Shown in pieces: positions 48,806-61,704 of a stretch of 64,000 nt of DNA; the first letter of the stretch is position 1; each line of letters starts with the position of its first letter. A model generated the notes under the pieces. It saw nothing but the letters and a program-made list of their open reading frames with translations, was not told the origin of the DNA and ran no database searches. The position numbers were made by a program, and so were the translations under genes. The stretch is from Bipolaris cookei. Its lineage: Eukaryota; Ascomycota; Dothideomycetes; Pleosporales; Pleosporaceae. The stretch is from contig NRSV01000024.1 in assembly GCA_002286855.1 (NCBI GenBank), positions 62,001-126,000 on the forward strand, in the 5' to 3' direction.

Positions 48806-50585
48806 TTACATCTGATGATGCTCGGGTGACAGGCTTGATGGGTCAATGGTGCCGAAAGACACCAAATTTTGCATGTCCAAGTCCTCGTGGTTTTCGTCAA
48901 GCAGCGGTGACCGGAAGGGCATGTTGAGGCTTTGCTTGGCGTACATGTCCGTCATTTGCAGCGCCTCGTCCGACATGCCATTGTCGTGCGACATGGGGTA
49001 CACATCGCCATGGTTCTCGCGGCCATATGAACCAAGTGGGGGTGATTGGTTGGCAATGATTGGGTCAGGATGACTCATGGCTGGCATTGGCGAGTGACCT
49101 GATGCAGAATGAGGAGGTGGTCCCATGGGGGTGTGTACATATGGAGGGATGTTGTACGATGCGTAATTAGATGCAGGAGCACTGTCGTTTGGCGGGCCCG
49201 ACGAGTAGAACGCAGGCGTGCCATATTCCGACGGTGAGTTGGCTGTTGTGGCCGACATGGGGTACTGTCTGAAGTCCATGCCGTAACCAGCAGATGTGTC
49301 GATGCTCAGGTGAGGGCCGATGGGGCCAGCACTCTGTGGTGTTGGTGCAAATATTTCAGGGCTAGGCATGTAAGGCGATGGCTCTTGCTGGATCATGAAT
49401 GATGGCATAGGATTGCGAAGCATGGAAAAATCCATGGCAACGGGCACTGAGCGACTGCGTTGGCGCTTGTGACCACGCGGCTGGAAAGGCGGAGGCGCAA
49501 GATGCGACTCTTGAAACACACCCATGTGCGGGTGCACAAGGTGGTTTGGTTGGGAAGCAGGGCGGTGGTTGATTGGCGACACTGGTGCCGAGACGGCAAA
49601 ATTATTGGCGTCATACATGTTGTGTCGGTTCTGAAACGATTCCAGTGAGATGAGTTTCGCCAACTGCCCACTCAAAACCTTTGGGTGACCGCCCAGGTGA
49701 TGCAACATAATGTTTGATGCCTGCTGGTCCTCGGTAAAGTCGCCGCATTGGAAGAAACCACCGGAACCAGACGAGTCCATGAAAAAGTTGGGAGGACGGT
49801 TGAGCTCGACGATCAAGCCTCCGGGACGTTGTGACGCGCCTTCAGCGTTGGCGGTCATGTCGCCGTTCTCTAGTTGAATGTTTTTGATGTACGAGAAGGG
49901 GTACTCAATCTTGTAGCCGGCTGAGTCGTTGTTGATGTAGTAGGTAATGCAGCACTTCTCGGGTGAGTAGAAGACGACCAGGTCCATGGCACTTTGGCCG
50001 ACTCTCCTCCAGCTTCCAATGCTCAGCGAGCGGCAAGCAAAATGATGGATGACAACCTTGGAGTTGTTGGCGTCGGTGTTGAGAAGCATACCGCCACCAT
50101 ATGGCATACCGCCAGTTCGGCCAAGAAAGTTGGTTCCAATTGATTTGCCAGACTCCATGGCTTGAAGAGCGAGATATCTTCGCATGGACTCTGGGATGTC
50201 GTTGCAGTCGTCACCATTCTCAATGCTCTTCTTTGCAATGTTCTTGATCTTGGCACGCCTATGTTAAAGTTAGTATTGCGCTCTCGCAAGAAGCGTTTTG
50301 CGCCTACCTGTTCTGGAACCAGATCTGTACTGAGCGCTCGGTCATGTTGATTTCTGTGGCTATCCTTTCGCGAGTAGCAGCTGTGGGGGTAGGGTTCTTG
50401 TTGAATTCGACTTCGAGAGTGACCAGTTGATCTTGGGTAGCCCGCTGTCGCTTTTGGTTTCTTTGCTGCTGAGTGAGGGTGCTCTTGCGGGGTGGTCGGC
50501 GGGGGGCAGACCCCTGAGTCGGGGTTGAAGACTGTGCTGGGGGTGAGGGTGTGGGGGACACCATGGCGTCGTCGTGTGACTGCAT
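48806..50585 (-). CDS. Fungal homeobox transcription factor (Htf1/Pah1-like)
   Basis: Exons 50308-50585 and 48806-50258 are joined over a 49-bp intron (GTAGGC...ACATAG) that splits an Arg codon inside homeodomain helix 3. The product has 576 residues. The homeodomain (about 43-102) includes RQRATQDQLVTLEVEF and the recognition helix with SVQIWFQNRRAKIKN; Trp, Phe, Asn and Arg are all at the conserved places. A second conserved block follows: KVVIHHFACRSLSIGSWRRV and VVFYSPEKCCITYYI, shared by filamentous-fungal regulators known to control conidiation (Htf1, Hox2 in other species) or spermatia/fertility (Pah1). The rest is disordered and rich in Pro, Ser and Met. The 2.3-kb gene-free upstream region fits a developmentally regulated gene. 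Confidence 0.92.
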
Positions 50586-52901
50586 GTCTGCGAGAGGGCA
50601 GGAGCTGCGACTCGAAGTGTGTGTTAGGATGAGGTGGGAGATCTAGAGGGAGCAATCGAGCTGACACCTCCTGTCTATCAATGTTCGTAAAGTGTCGTGA
50701 TGAAGTGATGGTCCAAACAGCGTTGGGGTGAAGATAGTTGAGACGAGAAGGTTGCGAGTCCAAGTTGCACAGAAGCAGGCTGCTGTGAAGGATTGAGACT
50801 CGAGACACGGTCCAGGCGCGTGTGTGTATGTATGTACGTGTGATGAATGGAGCTGCTGGCCGGGGAGCAGATGGATGACAATCGTCCAAAAGCGATTCTG
50901 TGTCGACAGGGAGATGAATTGGGCGCGAGAGCGAAAGAGCGGACAGGCAAAGGCCAAAGGAGCTGTGTGTAGAAAGGAACGTGGGCAAAGGCCGAAAGGA
51001 GTGGCGGCACTTCGCAGAAGTCGACGAGAAAAGGGAACGTAGTAGCAACCACACCGACAACGAGGTGACGATGGGGAATCCGGATGTAGGAGCTGGGCCT
51101 TTGGTGTAAATGAGCGACCGTGGGTGGTGGGAAAGGGGAGATTAAGGGAAGGGGCATGAGGCCGGGGGGAAGGTGCGCGCCGGCTAGCGTGGTCTGGGCA
51201 GGGCGCTACAAGGTCCAGGATGCCGCCCACTGACTGTTTTAGCCCAACGGCACCACGACTTGACGCCAGGCGCGAGACCAGTGGTGACGCATCAGAATGC
51301 TTCTGTCTGTGTGGCCCTGGGACGCAAACCATGTCCGCCCAAGCCCTGAACCGCTTGCACCAACCTGCCCGCCTGCCCGCCGCCCGCCTGTGGGCGTGCA
51401 GCTATCCGCAACGGCCGACACAAGTACACACCTACTTACGTATCTATCTATGTACTAGCAGCCGAGGCCTCGCCGCCGCCGCCAGGCACACGGGCGCAGG
51501 CACAGGCACAGCGATCGGAGCCACTCAGCGCAGCGACCGGGGGCCACGACAGGCTCCCTTCCACGGCTCAGGAGACGGCGGGCCTGTGATAGGGCAGTCC
51601 TTGCCACGACCCTCGCCGAGCCACTCCAGCCATCGCCAGAGTTGTCTCAACGGGCGAGGGCCGCATCAAGCTGGCACGACGCTGCTCTCGGGCGCGCGTC
51701 ATGTACATGTCCTCCCCAAGCAGCCTACCGTCCAAGTACAGCAGCCAGCAGGCTCCACCTGCCACCTCGCCGCGCTAGACGACTGCTGTCGCTGTCGTCG
51801 ACTGTCCCTCGGTCGACTGCTCGGTCTGGCATCGCTCACCGCGCGGCGGCCGTGGGACGCACGATAGAGCGCACGGTGGTCTAAATTAATTTTGGCCTCC
51901 GCCATCGATGGAAGCATACTACAAGGCGCGCCCCCAAAGCCTGCCCAGCCTGCCTCGTGGCATGCGCCCACCACCTCGCTCTTCTCAAATCGTCGGTCAC
52001 AACTCCCCTTCTGGCTTCGTCGAGACCGACTCGGGAGCCCTCGTCGCAGATCACTCGCCTGTGCCCCCAAAGGACCAGAGGATCCCGACGACGGCGGGCG
52101 GCAGTGTCGTCTGAGCGCCTACATCCTGACACACTCGGCCCAAGCCCTATGGAACAGACGTGATTCAGATCTGACAAAGTCATATATTTTAGCTGATATT
52201 CGACGCGCCGACGCAGTAGGCTCACCCATCATCTCGTCGCCCTACAGCTGTCAATCTATGATACCTGTTGCTTCCCTGCGCCCTGGAATCATCGTCTTGC
52301 GCCAGGCGTAGCGGTGTGCGTATTGGAATGCATCAAAGGAGTAAGCAAGCGAAGACAACCACCAACCTGGAAACTGACTCTGGACCTGCAAGAGATTCCG
52401 TTCCGTCTGTGCTTGGGACAGGATCGACATAAGCGCTCACGTTCCGAAGCCTCAACTCCACCCGGTTTGTGGGCATCGGCACTCTTGATTCTTGTTCATC
52501 ACTCCGCCTTGCAGCCTGCCATGTGTTACAGAATGTTGCAAATCGTATGAGCGCATTAAAAACAAGCCAAAACAGCCCCAGGTCACTGCCACCAGCAGCG
52601 AATAGACTAAAGATTTGTTTCAACGCTATGCCCGCATGGAACAGGACACGGCATAGTGCAGACGTGACGACTTACTCGAGTCTTAGTCTGGGATGCGCCT
52701 GCCGTGTTCGCAAGACAATGAGTCGACATCGCATGGACACGGCGCACGCTCTCATGTCGTCGTCTAGGTACGACCGGCTCTGACGTAACAGGCTTCTAGA
52801 AGCCTATTTAGGCAAGTTTCATCTTCGAATGAGCTTCTAGAATGGTTATCAAAATATACTTGTAAGCCATCTAATTTCAGCGTGCCTGCGATTGTCATCC
52901 C
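50586..52901. promoter_or_regulatory. Long gene-free region upstream of the homeobox gene
   Basis: 2.3 kb between the homeobox start and the Mdm10 3' end. The first 650 bp has the composition of a long 5' leader. Numerous open frames reflect high GC content on 51200-52100; none has a domain. The part near 52750-52880 contains an imperfect inverted stretch (CTTCTAGAAGCC) near a second AGCTTCTAGAA, which may be a chance palindrome or a heat-shock-type element. Confidence 0.4.
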
Positions 52902-54183
52902 TCATGAGGCATACTGCAGCTCCACACCAATCGATCGGAATATCTGTTCTCTTTTCTTGAGGTCCAGGCTTGCGCCAAGGGTAAAGAGTAGTTCTTTAAT
53001 CTTTCCCTCCCACAGCACCCCTACACGCCAATCCTGATCAACCTTGGCCTTTAATACCCCAGAAACCTCGTCCGTGGGTGAGTCCGACGAACGTTTCCAG
53101 TCTGTGCGCAGCTTCTTCACAGCCCAGTCAATATCAGGCATATTACGTAGGCGCCATAGTTCGCAACCAAGCTGTAGCTCGCTTTCGTAAGAGTAGAAAT
53201 TGAAGTCGAATCGGGAGCAGAGAGCAAGGTTCGGGCCGGCCTTGACAGCGTAGGTGGAAGAAATATTTCCCATCAATGGGTTCAGCGTCAGCGTCACAGT
53301 GTATGGAAAACCCGAATGGTTGGGAAGGGTGGCGAATCGCAATCCCGTACTGATACCGCCGCTCTTATTGAGAATGCCATAGTACAGCTCTGCGCCTGCA
53401 CTGAATCGGCCATAAGCAGGTTCCGTGTGCCCCCCGGTCACAGTTTCCGTCGGCGGAACTCTGGGGTCGGATCCGAAGTTATATAAGCCGCGAACGCCCA
53501 TCAGAGCAGAGTCTGTGCTATACATGTACTCTGTGCTATATTTGCCGAAGTCGTTTTGCAGGAGGGTAAGGATTGTGCCGCCATTGTTAAGGTTGGAGTC
53601 GCTCACAGCAGCAATCTTAAGTTGGCGGGTCGGGGTAAGACGTCGCAGATAGAGTGCTTCGAGCCGGGACTGGGGGAGGAATATGCGCCCGTACAACAGG
53701 GTATCTGTTCATACTTAGTCGTACTGCGGGTTGGATAAAGTCAAAATGCTTACTTCTCCGGTCTATCCGTTGGCCAGCATGCCATACTTCCCACCACCAC
53801 TGCTCGTCCGGCCGCCTCAGCTCCCTAGTGTGCTTATAACCTCGTACGACATTGTGCAGATCAATGTGCGATGTCTTGAACTCCTTGCGCAGCGGCAACG
53901 ACGAGTACAGGTAGGAGACTGAACCATCGACGATACCCACACTACCCAAAGTGTATGATGTGGCAAAGTTTGGGGCGGCGAGAGAAGATATCTGCATGCG
54001 CAGCCCCCTGGGTATGTCGAAGTCGAGCAATGCTACAATGTGCCATTAGCATGCAGCCTGGCAAAGCGACATCAGGTGTGACGTACCTCGCGCAGACGCG
54101 TTCAGTGCGCCATACGAACTGTCCACATTCCAGTGCGATGCCTCGTAGAAAGCATGCTGCACGCTCTCCATAAAATCCAACAT
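52902..54183 (-). CDS. MDM10: Mitochondrial distribution and morphology protein 10
   Basis: Three exons (54087-54183, 53754-54032, 52902-53704) encode 392 residues. It begins MLDFMESVQHAFYEAS and continues LLDFDIPRGL, the Mdm10 signature. The body is an alternating strand pattern with many glycines and aromatic residues, as expected for a 19-strand outer-membrane barrel of the VDAC/Tom40 type. The C-terminal strand IFRSIGVELQY is a beta-signal for SAM-dependent insertion. Mdm10 is part of ERMES (ER-mitochondria tether) and of the SAM complex. Yeast Mdm10 has 493 residues; filamentous-fungal forms are often shorter between strands. It shares a 222-bp promoter with Mrt4. Confidence 0.95.
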
Positions 54184-54405
54184 GTCTATGTCATCGGCAA
54201 ATCATCTCGAGTGGTTATGGGTTGGGTCTGGAGGTTTGCAGACCCGAAGCGATGTCAAAGTTGCATAACGGAGGTGAGCCGCGGCCGGACCAATCGGTGG
54301 TTCGCCAAAATTCCCCGCTCATTTTTTGGACGTCGCAACCTGGGTCCTCGAACTTTTCTCAAGCACCACATACAACCCGCGACAACCCCGAAAAACATCG
54401 CCAAT
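54184..54405. promoter_or_regulatory. Compact bidirectional promoter, MDM10 / MRT4
   Basis: 222 bp separate the two divergent start codons. Confidence 0.55.
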
Positions 54406-55169
54406 ATGCCCAAGTCCAAGCGCGCGAAGGTTGTACACCTTACCAAGACCGACAAGAAGGGCAAGGAGCTCTCCTTAAAGCTCTTTGCCAATGTCCAGGA
54501 AGCGGCGGACAACTTCGAGCACATTTTTGTTTTCGCAGTGGAGAATATGCGCAATTCGTACCTCAAGGAAGTGCGCGCTGAATTTGCAGACAGCAGGTAT
54601 GGCATTTTGAGCCCTGTTGGCCACATTCAGCTGACCACTGATATTTGCGCAGATTCTTCTTCGGCAAGACCAAAGTCATGGCTAAGGCGCTCGGTCAGAC
54701 ACCAGCAGAGGAGCACCTCACCAATCTTTCACAGCTCACTGAACACCTCAACGGCAACGTAGGCCTCCTTTTCACAAACCGTGAACCCAGCGAGATCATC
54801 GAATACTTTGCCAACTACTCCCAAACCGACTTTGCGCGTGCCGGTGTAGTCGCTACACAGACCTTCACTGTACCCGCTGGAATTGTTTACTCAAGAGGCG
54901 GAGAGCTGCCCGAGGAAGACGACGTACCGCTCCCGCACAGCATGGAAACCACCATCAGGAAATGGGGCATGCCAACGAGGCTCGACAAGGGCAAGATCAT
55001 TCTGGATGCTCCATACACGATTGCCGAAGAGGGAAAGCCTATGAACAGTCACCAGACAGCCCTGCTCAAGTTGTTCGGTGTGGCCATGGCCGATTTCAAG
55101 ATTGACCTCAAGGCCTACTACTCAAAGGCGACAGAGTCAGTAACAGAGATCGGGGCTATGGAGGAATAA
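54406..55169 (+). CDS. MRT4: Ribosome assembly factor Mrt4
   Basis: Exons 54406-54596 and 54653-55169 (56-bp intron, GTATGG...GCGCAG) give 235 residues. MPKSKRAKVVHLTKTDKKG is the conserved basic N-terminus, and RFFFGKTKVMAKALG, split by the intron, is the rRNA-binding loop shared with P0. It lacks the acidic C-terminal tail of P0, which identifies Mrt4. Mrt4 occupies the P0 site on pre-60S particles in the nucleolus and is replaced by P0 in the cytoplasm. The last part PMNSHQTALLKLFGVAMADF is typical. Length equals yeast Mrt4 (236). Confidence 0.96.
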
Positions 55170-55450
55170 GCCTAAGGTTGAATACAATTGCATCGTGGCG
55201 GCGTTTAAAGGCGTTGGGTTTGCTGGGTTCAAAAAGTATGCGCGTCAATGACTTCCATAAAAAGGGCTCAAAGCCATCTTCCATGAGCACATCACAATTA
55301 TACCCTTTTTTTGTTACGTCTAAACGATCCATGAATGTCTTTTTCTTGTGCAGTGTCTTGTCTCTATGGATACTGGAGCATTAATAACATATACTCATTT
55401 TAAATTATTGCTGACATGTAGATCAAAATCGCGGGCCGCTACATAAGCAC

Positions 55451-56110
55451 CTAAAGTATGGCCATACCAGCCACAAGACCTCCAACCATGATCCCAAGAG
55501 CCTCTGGAAAGTTGGTAACGGCCGCACCCGTCGAAGTCGAAGAAGGGGTTAGCCTACTTGTGGTGGCATCTTCAGTCGTAGAACTCGAAGTACGCGACAT
55601 GCTAACAGATGTAGACGACCGAGACGAAGAGCTCAAAGTGGTTGGTGGGCTCGAAATGGTTGAGGCGCTCGAAGTGGTTGAGGAAGACGAAATAGTGGAA
55701 TTCTGCGAGAGGGCCGTTGAAAGCGTAGAGCTGAGTATGGAGCTGGGAATGGAGCTGGGAATGGAGCTGGGAATGGAGCTGGGCATGGAGCTGGGCATGG
55801 AGCTGAGCACGGAGCTGGAAATAGCAGTGGAAATTGTTGAAGAGCTGGCTGACGGAGTGGTAGTTGGGGCGCTCGGAAACGCAGGTGTGCCATCGGCACT
55901 TGTAGGGAACACAAGACCAGTGCTACCGAAGAAGGGCGCGGTATCTTCATCGAACATTGGGCCCGTGTCTGAAAGGGAGGTTGTATCAGCAAACATGTTC
56001 CCAGCTTAGGCATCTACGCCTCTTGCAGAGACATGAACAAACTTACAAGTCGACTGCTGGGCAAGTGCGACGGCAACGAAGCCCGCTACCGCGAGCATAA
56101 CCCTCACCAT
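55451..56110 (-). CDS. Serine-rich GPI-anchored protein
   Basis: Exons 56047-56110 and 55451-56004 (42-bp intron, GTAAGT...CCTAAG) give 205 residues. Exon 1 encodes a signal peptide (MVRVMLAVAGFVAVALA). The mature chain is Ser/Thr-rich with a repeated PSSM/PSSI motif and a C-terminal hydrophobic tail (GIMVGGLVAGMAIL) as a GPI signal. No other domain is seen. A short wall or plasma-membrane mannoprotein is inferred. The intron is short but both ends are canonical, and splicing joins the signal peptide in phase with the body. Downstream it converges with MRT4 across 280 bp. Confidence 0.75.
55726..55820 (-). repeat. 12-bp in-frame tandem repeat
   Basis: Units close to GGAGCTGGGAAT on the plus strand repeat about six to seven times and encode the PSSI/PSSM-type motif in the GPI protein. 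Single-base variants separate the units. Confidence 0.85.
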
Positions 56111-58557
56111 TATTTCTTTCTATAGAGAGAGAGAGAGTGTGTGTGTGTGTATGTGTGGAAACAGGTTCTTCAAGGACAACTAGTAACAGTTGTGTTTCCA
56201 CCCAGTGATGGAATCCAGGGGGTTAGATGTAATAGCCAAGGAATATTCCTCTCCTATAAACGAGCGTGCAACAACGATAAAGGACAAAGCTGCTTATATG
56301 CCCAAGGCTCATGTACGCATATACCTGAAGCAGTAATAATAATGCGTTGAACAAATAGTATAATCAAAAACAAGAGCCAAGCTGCGCAAAAAGAGGCAAC
56401 AGAACAAAAACAAAACAACGAACACCCCATAACCCTTCTCTATATACCCAATAAGAGCTTCCCCTACGATCGCAACCCTAACCCCCTACAGCAAAGAGAG
56501 GTGCGTGACGTGCGTGACCTATACGATACCCATCACCCGCCCATCCGTAAAAAGCCACAAGCCAGAGAAAAGCCATCAATCGCTCCAGCAAAGAAAAGAC
56601 GAGTAAGTCATTTTCGCTAGCGGGCGCGCTTCGATGCGCAGCCACTCAGCGTGCGCACATGGCGTTTTTCGGTCAATCTCCGTTGGACGGGGGCCCTAAG
56701 CTCAAGTATACGGGGTGTGTTTCGGGTGGCCTGGGCTGGACTCCTCTCCCCGCCTCTCGTGTGTACGAATCACAAATGGTTGGTTCTCCGGGTTCTGGCA
56801 AAAGCGCAAGCTGGGTGGGCGAGCGAAGAAGGGGGCGCTTGGGGGGCAAGTTTGGATGAGTAGATATATGAGGATGGCTTTTGAGTGTGCTATTGGTTGG
56901 TTTGATTCTTCTTATTCTTTTTTTTTTGGGGGGGGGAGGGGGGTTTGCTTTGTGTAAACATATGCACAGAATGGCTTTGGTTAGGTCCAAGTGATTAAAT
57001 AGGGCGCTTGGTCTGGTAATTCAACACAAAAGCACATATCGATTTTTGTTGGTAAATCTTTGTTCCTGGATTACGGTTGGGGAAAAGAACCAAAGTCGGA
57101 TGTAGCAGCTGGGGAGGCGGGCCTACTTTACGGATTAGGGAGCAACCTTTTTTCCTTCTTCCCTTTCTCCACATTTTTTTGTGCATCTGCGTCTTTTGCC
57201 CCTGACAGGGCTTCGCTGGGAGCGCGCGCTGGGAACGAGGACTTGGCACGTGCGGCTAGGCCGTTTTTGGCGTTGCATTGACGTGCCCGGCCTCATTTTT
57301 TTTTCTTGTCGCCTTGAACAAAGACATGGCACTACTTGTTGGGTAAACCTGTTTGGTTGGAATCCGCGAGCGGCACAGGTGTATCATACACTGTTTCACA
57401 AGGGGCAGCGGAAGCGGAGGCGGCGTTGGAAACAGTGTTGTGGGTTTGAGTGAAGCCCGGATTCCCTCCAAGTTTGTTCGTTCGCCGGTACCTGCATGAG
57501 TAGTCGGGTTGTCGTATCCAGCCTTATCATGACTCTCGGCAATTGTGCACACGTTACCCGTATAACGACCGCTAGCGTCCACATTCACTAGACGGCGGCG
57601 ATAAGCTTCTGTCTTTTTGAAATAAGATTTCGGGCAAATAGAGTTCTGTCTTGACTCTGCATTGTGCCGCTGCTGACACGCGTAGCATGGCTCGGTTGAA
57701 CTTTGGCGGCACTTGAGCGTTATCGTCGTCGACGCATGTGTCTTCTTTGCATGTCGTCATTGCACTGCTGTCTAGAATGCCTACCGTATTAATTGGGGAA
57801 GGCTGATATCTTGATTTCTTGAAGTTGGTGAAAACTAAAACAAAACCGGTTATAGATAAATATGTTTAGTAGCCTCAGTCTCAAACATAAATACTACGAT
57901 GAGCACAAAAAAACGTTGACCTCCTGATACAGTGTGCATCGTGGAGGGCACAAAGATCAAAGAACAAGAGAGGCAGCGTTCTCATACTTCCTGGCCAACA
58001 TGTTTAGAAGAATACCCACGCTACTACGACATGCAAAGAAACAAAAGAACCGTTCATCAGCTGAAAACGCAGGAAGTTGAGAGTTGACTAAAAGGGGCTT
58101 TCTAGTAGAACAAGCCGCAGGAAATATACATCAAGTCAGACAGAATTGATCCTGCCGAACTAGGTCCCGTGTTGACAATGAGCGAGTAGATCACATGTGT
58201 AGAGTATTGGGTATAGTTGGTCCGTTCTGGGTGCTGAATTCATAGAACTCGACACCTACCAAATCCAGTCTGAAAGAAGTACATATCTCATATTTGAGGG
58301 GCACAATCACCCCTTCGCTCATATCTTTGTCAAGCGGTAGGTCCACAAGGGTATCACAAAGTAGAAAACAATAAAATATTATCTCACAACACAGTTGCCA
58401 TCGTCTTCTCGAGAAACAACAATCTGTTACACTGGAAGCAAAACAGATATAAACCATTAACGCGATATCGTAACATAGATAATAATAAGACGCATGTAGT
58501 TCATGTAGACATCATTTACAGCTTACAACTCTCCGAGCCCAATGAAAACATTGCGAC
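56111..58557. other. Long intergenic region without a supported gene
   Basis: 2.4 kb between the GPI protein start and the MFS transporter 3' end. It has GT-rich sequence at 56132-56155, long T and G runs near 56918-56943, and open frames that do not hold up. Nothing else is recognised. Confidence 0.55.
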
Positions 58558-60634
58558 TTAGCCAGACTTCGGCGTCTCTCCAATTACTGTTGCCGAGCCA
58601 CCATCACCAGACGTGACAGTCTCGTCATCAGTAACCACAGCAGTGTTTCGGTCAAGCTATTTATAATGTCAGTTTGAAAGAATAAAAAAACTCCTCAAAG
58701 CTTCAGGTCCATGACAACTTACCCATCTGACGACGAAAGCAGTTCCTATAAATACACCGCTCACCACAATCATCGTGATACTGCCTTTCTTCCAGTATGG
58801 GACGTCTGTAGCAGGATACAGGACAATACCCCACCAAGTGTATAGGAGCTGACCTCCCATGCTCATGACATACAGCACCACGCTCCTAGCAGCATCGTCA
58901 CCACTCCGCGAGCAAATTTCATTTGCCCAACTGAACATGATGGGGTTGACGACGAAGCTAGTACCACTGATGTAGAACGCAGTGAAGACGCCTGCATCAG
59001 AGAGTTTGGGCACGAGGAGCAAGGCGGCAGTTACGAGTTGCAGGAGAGCTCCGGCTATGACCATAGGAAGGCGTTGACCAGTGCGGTCAATGATGAAGCC
59101 AGCAGTGATTTGGGAGACAATGGCTACGGCTTGGGTACCCAGGGGGTAGGTGTTGATAGCCGTCTGAGAAAAACGAGAGGCATAGTACTTGAGCCAGAGA
59201 AGAAACAAGCCCTAGTTTGGTCATATTAATACATAGTTCATAGGGTGAAGGCGTGGGGGAATCGAGTGTACCTGGAAGGCGAAAGCTTCGAGCATACCGC
59301 AAGTGATGGCGAACCATGTCAAGATGTATCTGCGGGGGGTTCAGTAAAAGCTTCACATGTTTGTTAAGTTAAAATGCTTGCTTACATGGCAGGCTTTCCG
59401 AGAACGCGCTTCATAAGACTCTTCGGATTGATGCTGTGAGTGTTGGCTTTCTTGGGTGGTAGACGAGATGCCGCAAATTGCTTTTCCTCTTCACTGAGAT
59501 AGAATACTTTGGCCGATGTTGGGAGATCGGGAAATGTGAACTGTTGTGACTTGTCAGTATCTGAGAACTAGCGCACTCAGATAGCGGGGACGTACAAAGC
59601 CAAATAGTCCAAATGGGATTCCCATGAGGCCATCTATATCATATGCATGAGTGAAGTTATTCGTTCAAGGGATGTTGACATGCATACCGATCAGAAAAAC
59701 CCATTGCCAGCCTTTCAAACCTGCAGTGCCGTTCATGGTCTTGTGCATGGCCGTCATCATGAGGCCTGCAAACATACTTCCCGCTTGTCCTATCGCAGTA
59801 AAGATGGCCACGCGTTTTGCAATCTCGGATGGTTTACTAAGGAATATGGTAAGTCTAATGTGTCCGAGGGTAGACTGGAGAAAGTCTACAAGTTTCCATA
59901 GAGAATTTCTGTACTTACTACCATGATCCCATAACGTACATGGTGCCGCTGTACAAGCTGGCTTCCATCAATCCCTGGAAGAAACGTACCGCACACAGTT
60001 GCGGATAGTTCTTGCATGCTGCAGAACACATGGTAAGACCAGACCAGAGAATCAAGGTGAGCGGAAGCCATATGCTAGGACGGATTTTCTGGATGATGAG
60101 ACTGTGCGGAATCGCGCCAACGACTAGACTACACGTTTGATTTAGTTGAGACTACAGAGGAAATCTTTCGCAAATGATACATACCCACTAGTATACATGG
60201 ACAGCAAAATACTGTACTCATTTTTCTTGAGGCTAAGATCTTCCCGTAGACCAGCGACGTATGCATTTGCAAATGCCTGACGATCTGCCTCGTGTCAAAT
60301 CAGTGTTGTTACGTATAGTCGACACAACACCAAGACTCACCGAGGTAGTTGAAGAAGTAACATGCGCAGCAATAGACCTTAGAGCGGAATTTAGCCATGA
60401 AGGAGTGATATCTGCAAGCCCACTGACCATGATAAAGATATCTGACCGCACGCACATTAGCATGACTATGCAACAATAGGGGCTGCCGTACACATACCAA
60501 GCTTTATGATAAGCTTCTTTTCCATGGCTTTGCCAGCATCACCATTGCTTGACTTGAAAGCTATACAAAGTGGTCAATACACAACCATATTGCAAATCTT
60601 CACAACCAATGCACTTACCCCCTAGGACACCCAT
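58558..60634 (-). CDS. MFS transporter, anion:cation symporter (Dal5-type) family
   Basis: Eleven exons: 60619-60634, 60494-60560, 60341-60411, 60185-60284, 59919-60128, 59688-59836, 59596-59633, 59386-59540, 59272-59329, 58723-59211 and 58558-58656. All ten joins keep the frame and give 483 residues. Family marks are CYFFNYLDRQAFANAYVAGL (membrane segment 1 and its D-R loop), RFFQGLMEASLYSGTMYV and WQWVFLIDGLMGIPFGLF (later segments), then IIDRTGQRLPM. About 12 membrane segments are seen. Relatives take up allantoate, nicotinate, pantothenate or other organic anions; I cannot assign the substrate. The exon 2 donor is critical: a GTATGT four bases earlier looks better but would shift the frame, so the GTGTAC donor is used here. 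The N-terminal cytosolic part is short. Confidence 0.82.
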
Positions 60635-61704
60635 GTTTGGCTACGTCGTACCAGTTGATCGCAGTGGATCTGACAAGGTGGATGATTATCAGATGCACAG
60701 GTACAATACCAACCTTTATTGCATCAGATAAGCGATGCAAGCGGCCAGGCCTTACCTCAGACCAGGAAGGCGTGCGCAAAATTTTCCGCATGGCTTGATG
60801 ATAGTGCGCCCGAATATTGGCCGTCTTCTAAGTAGTACGTGCTAGACCGCATCGTGGGGTATGGCTTCGTTCTCTGACGATGTTTACGTTTTGCACCGGC
60901 CCGGTGGCACGACGACGATCATCATGGGAGTATGAACATATATTTGTATATTGTGCAGTTGGAAAGCATGACTGCTACAGTGGATTCTAAAAGAAGCAGG
61001 AAACACCAACGGCTGAAAAGCAGCTAGCGCGAGAGTTGTGCACTTCATTGTTGTGTGTGGTACGACCATAAGTACACCGGTTGGCCGTGTGCATCTCAGG
61101 TTCCCGGTTCTTGTATTTGGAAATGTTTGTACTATTACATAAGTGTGTCGACGGTGCCTTGGGGGCTAGTGCGAAGTCGGCTTGTCCAATGGGAGGATCT
61201 AGGCACAGTCACGTGTTGCTGTTAGGGAAGCGGAGAATGCAGTTGCGCTAGGAAAGAGGGCCGATCCGCGCATGAGGTAAGTAGTGGAGTATTACGGATA
61301 CGATAGCCAGCACCCGCTGCTATCGTTGCTTCATGAACATGGCCCCAGCGTGTGGGTGAGGATCTGCTGTGGAGGGAACCGGGCATTCTGGTGGCTTAGC
61401 TCTCTGCCGAGATATCAGCATTCGTTATCAGTCCGTGTCACCACAGCGCTACTACCACATCCGTCACCATGTATTCAACACACTAGCGAAGGATGCGCAG
61501 TATGAAAAGACCCTTTTAGCTATACCTGTTGGTAAATCTGTGTCTATATCCGCCTTTGAGCCGAGCATGTCTTGGTGAAACGAGTCAAGATATCTTGACT
61601 AGACCGTAGAATCCTTGCCAATGAGCTATGCGAGGATGACACACTTGTTCACGAAAGAAAATACATCAGAGTCACCGATGGATGTAAAACTTAGTTCTTT
61701 GTAC
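60635..61704. other. Intergenic, no supported gene
   Basis: 1.07 kb between the MFS start and the 3' end of the deaminase gene. It contains the MFS promoter. Short open frames on the plus strand near 61284-61578 show no domain. Confidence 0.5.

Noticed and set aside
52780..52850. Inverted repeat as a terminator or transposon end
   Set aside because: The TTCTAGAA-containing palindromes are short and have no matching flank or partner.
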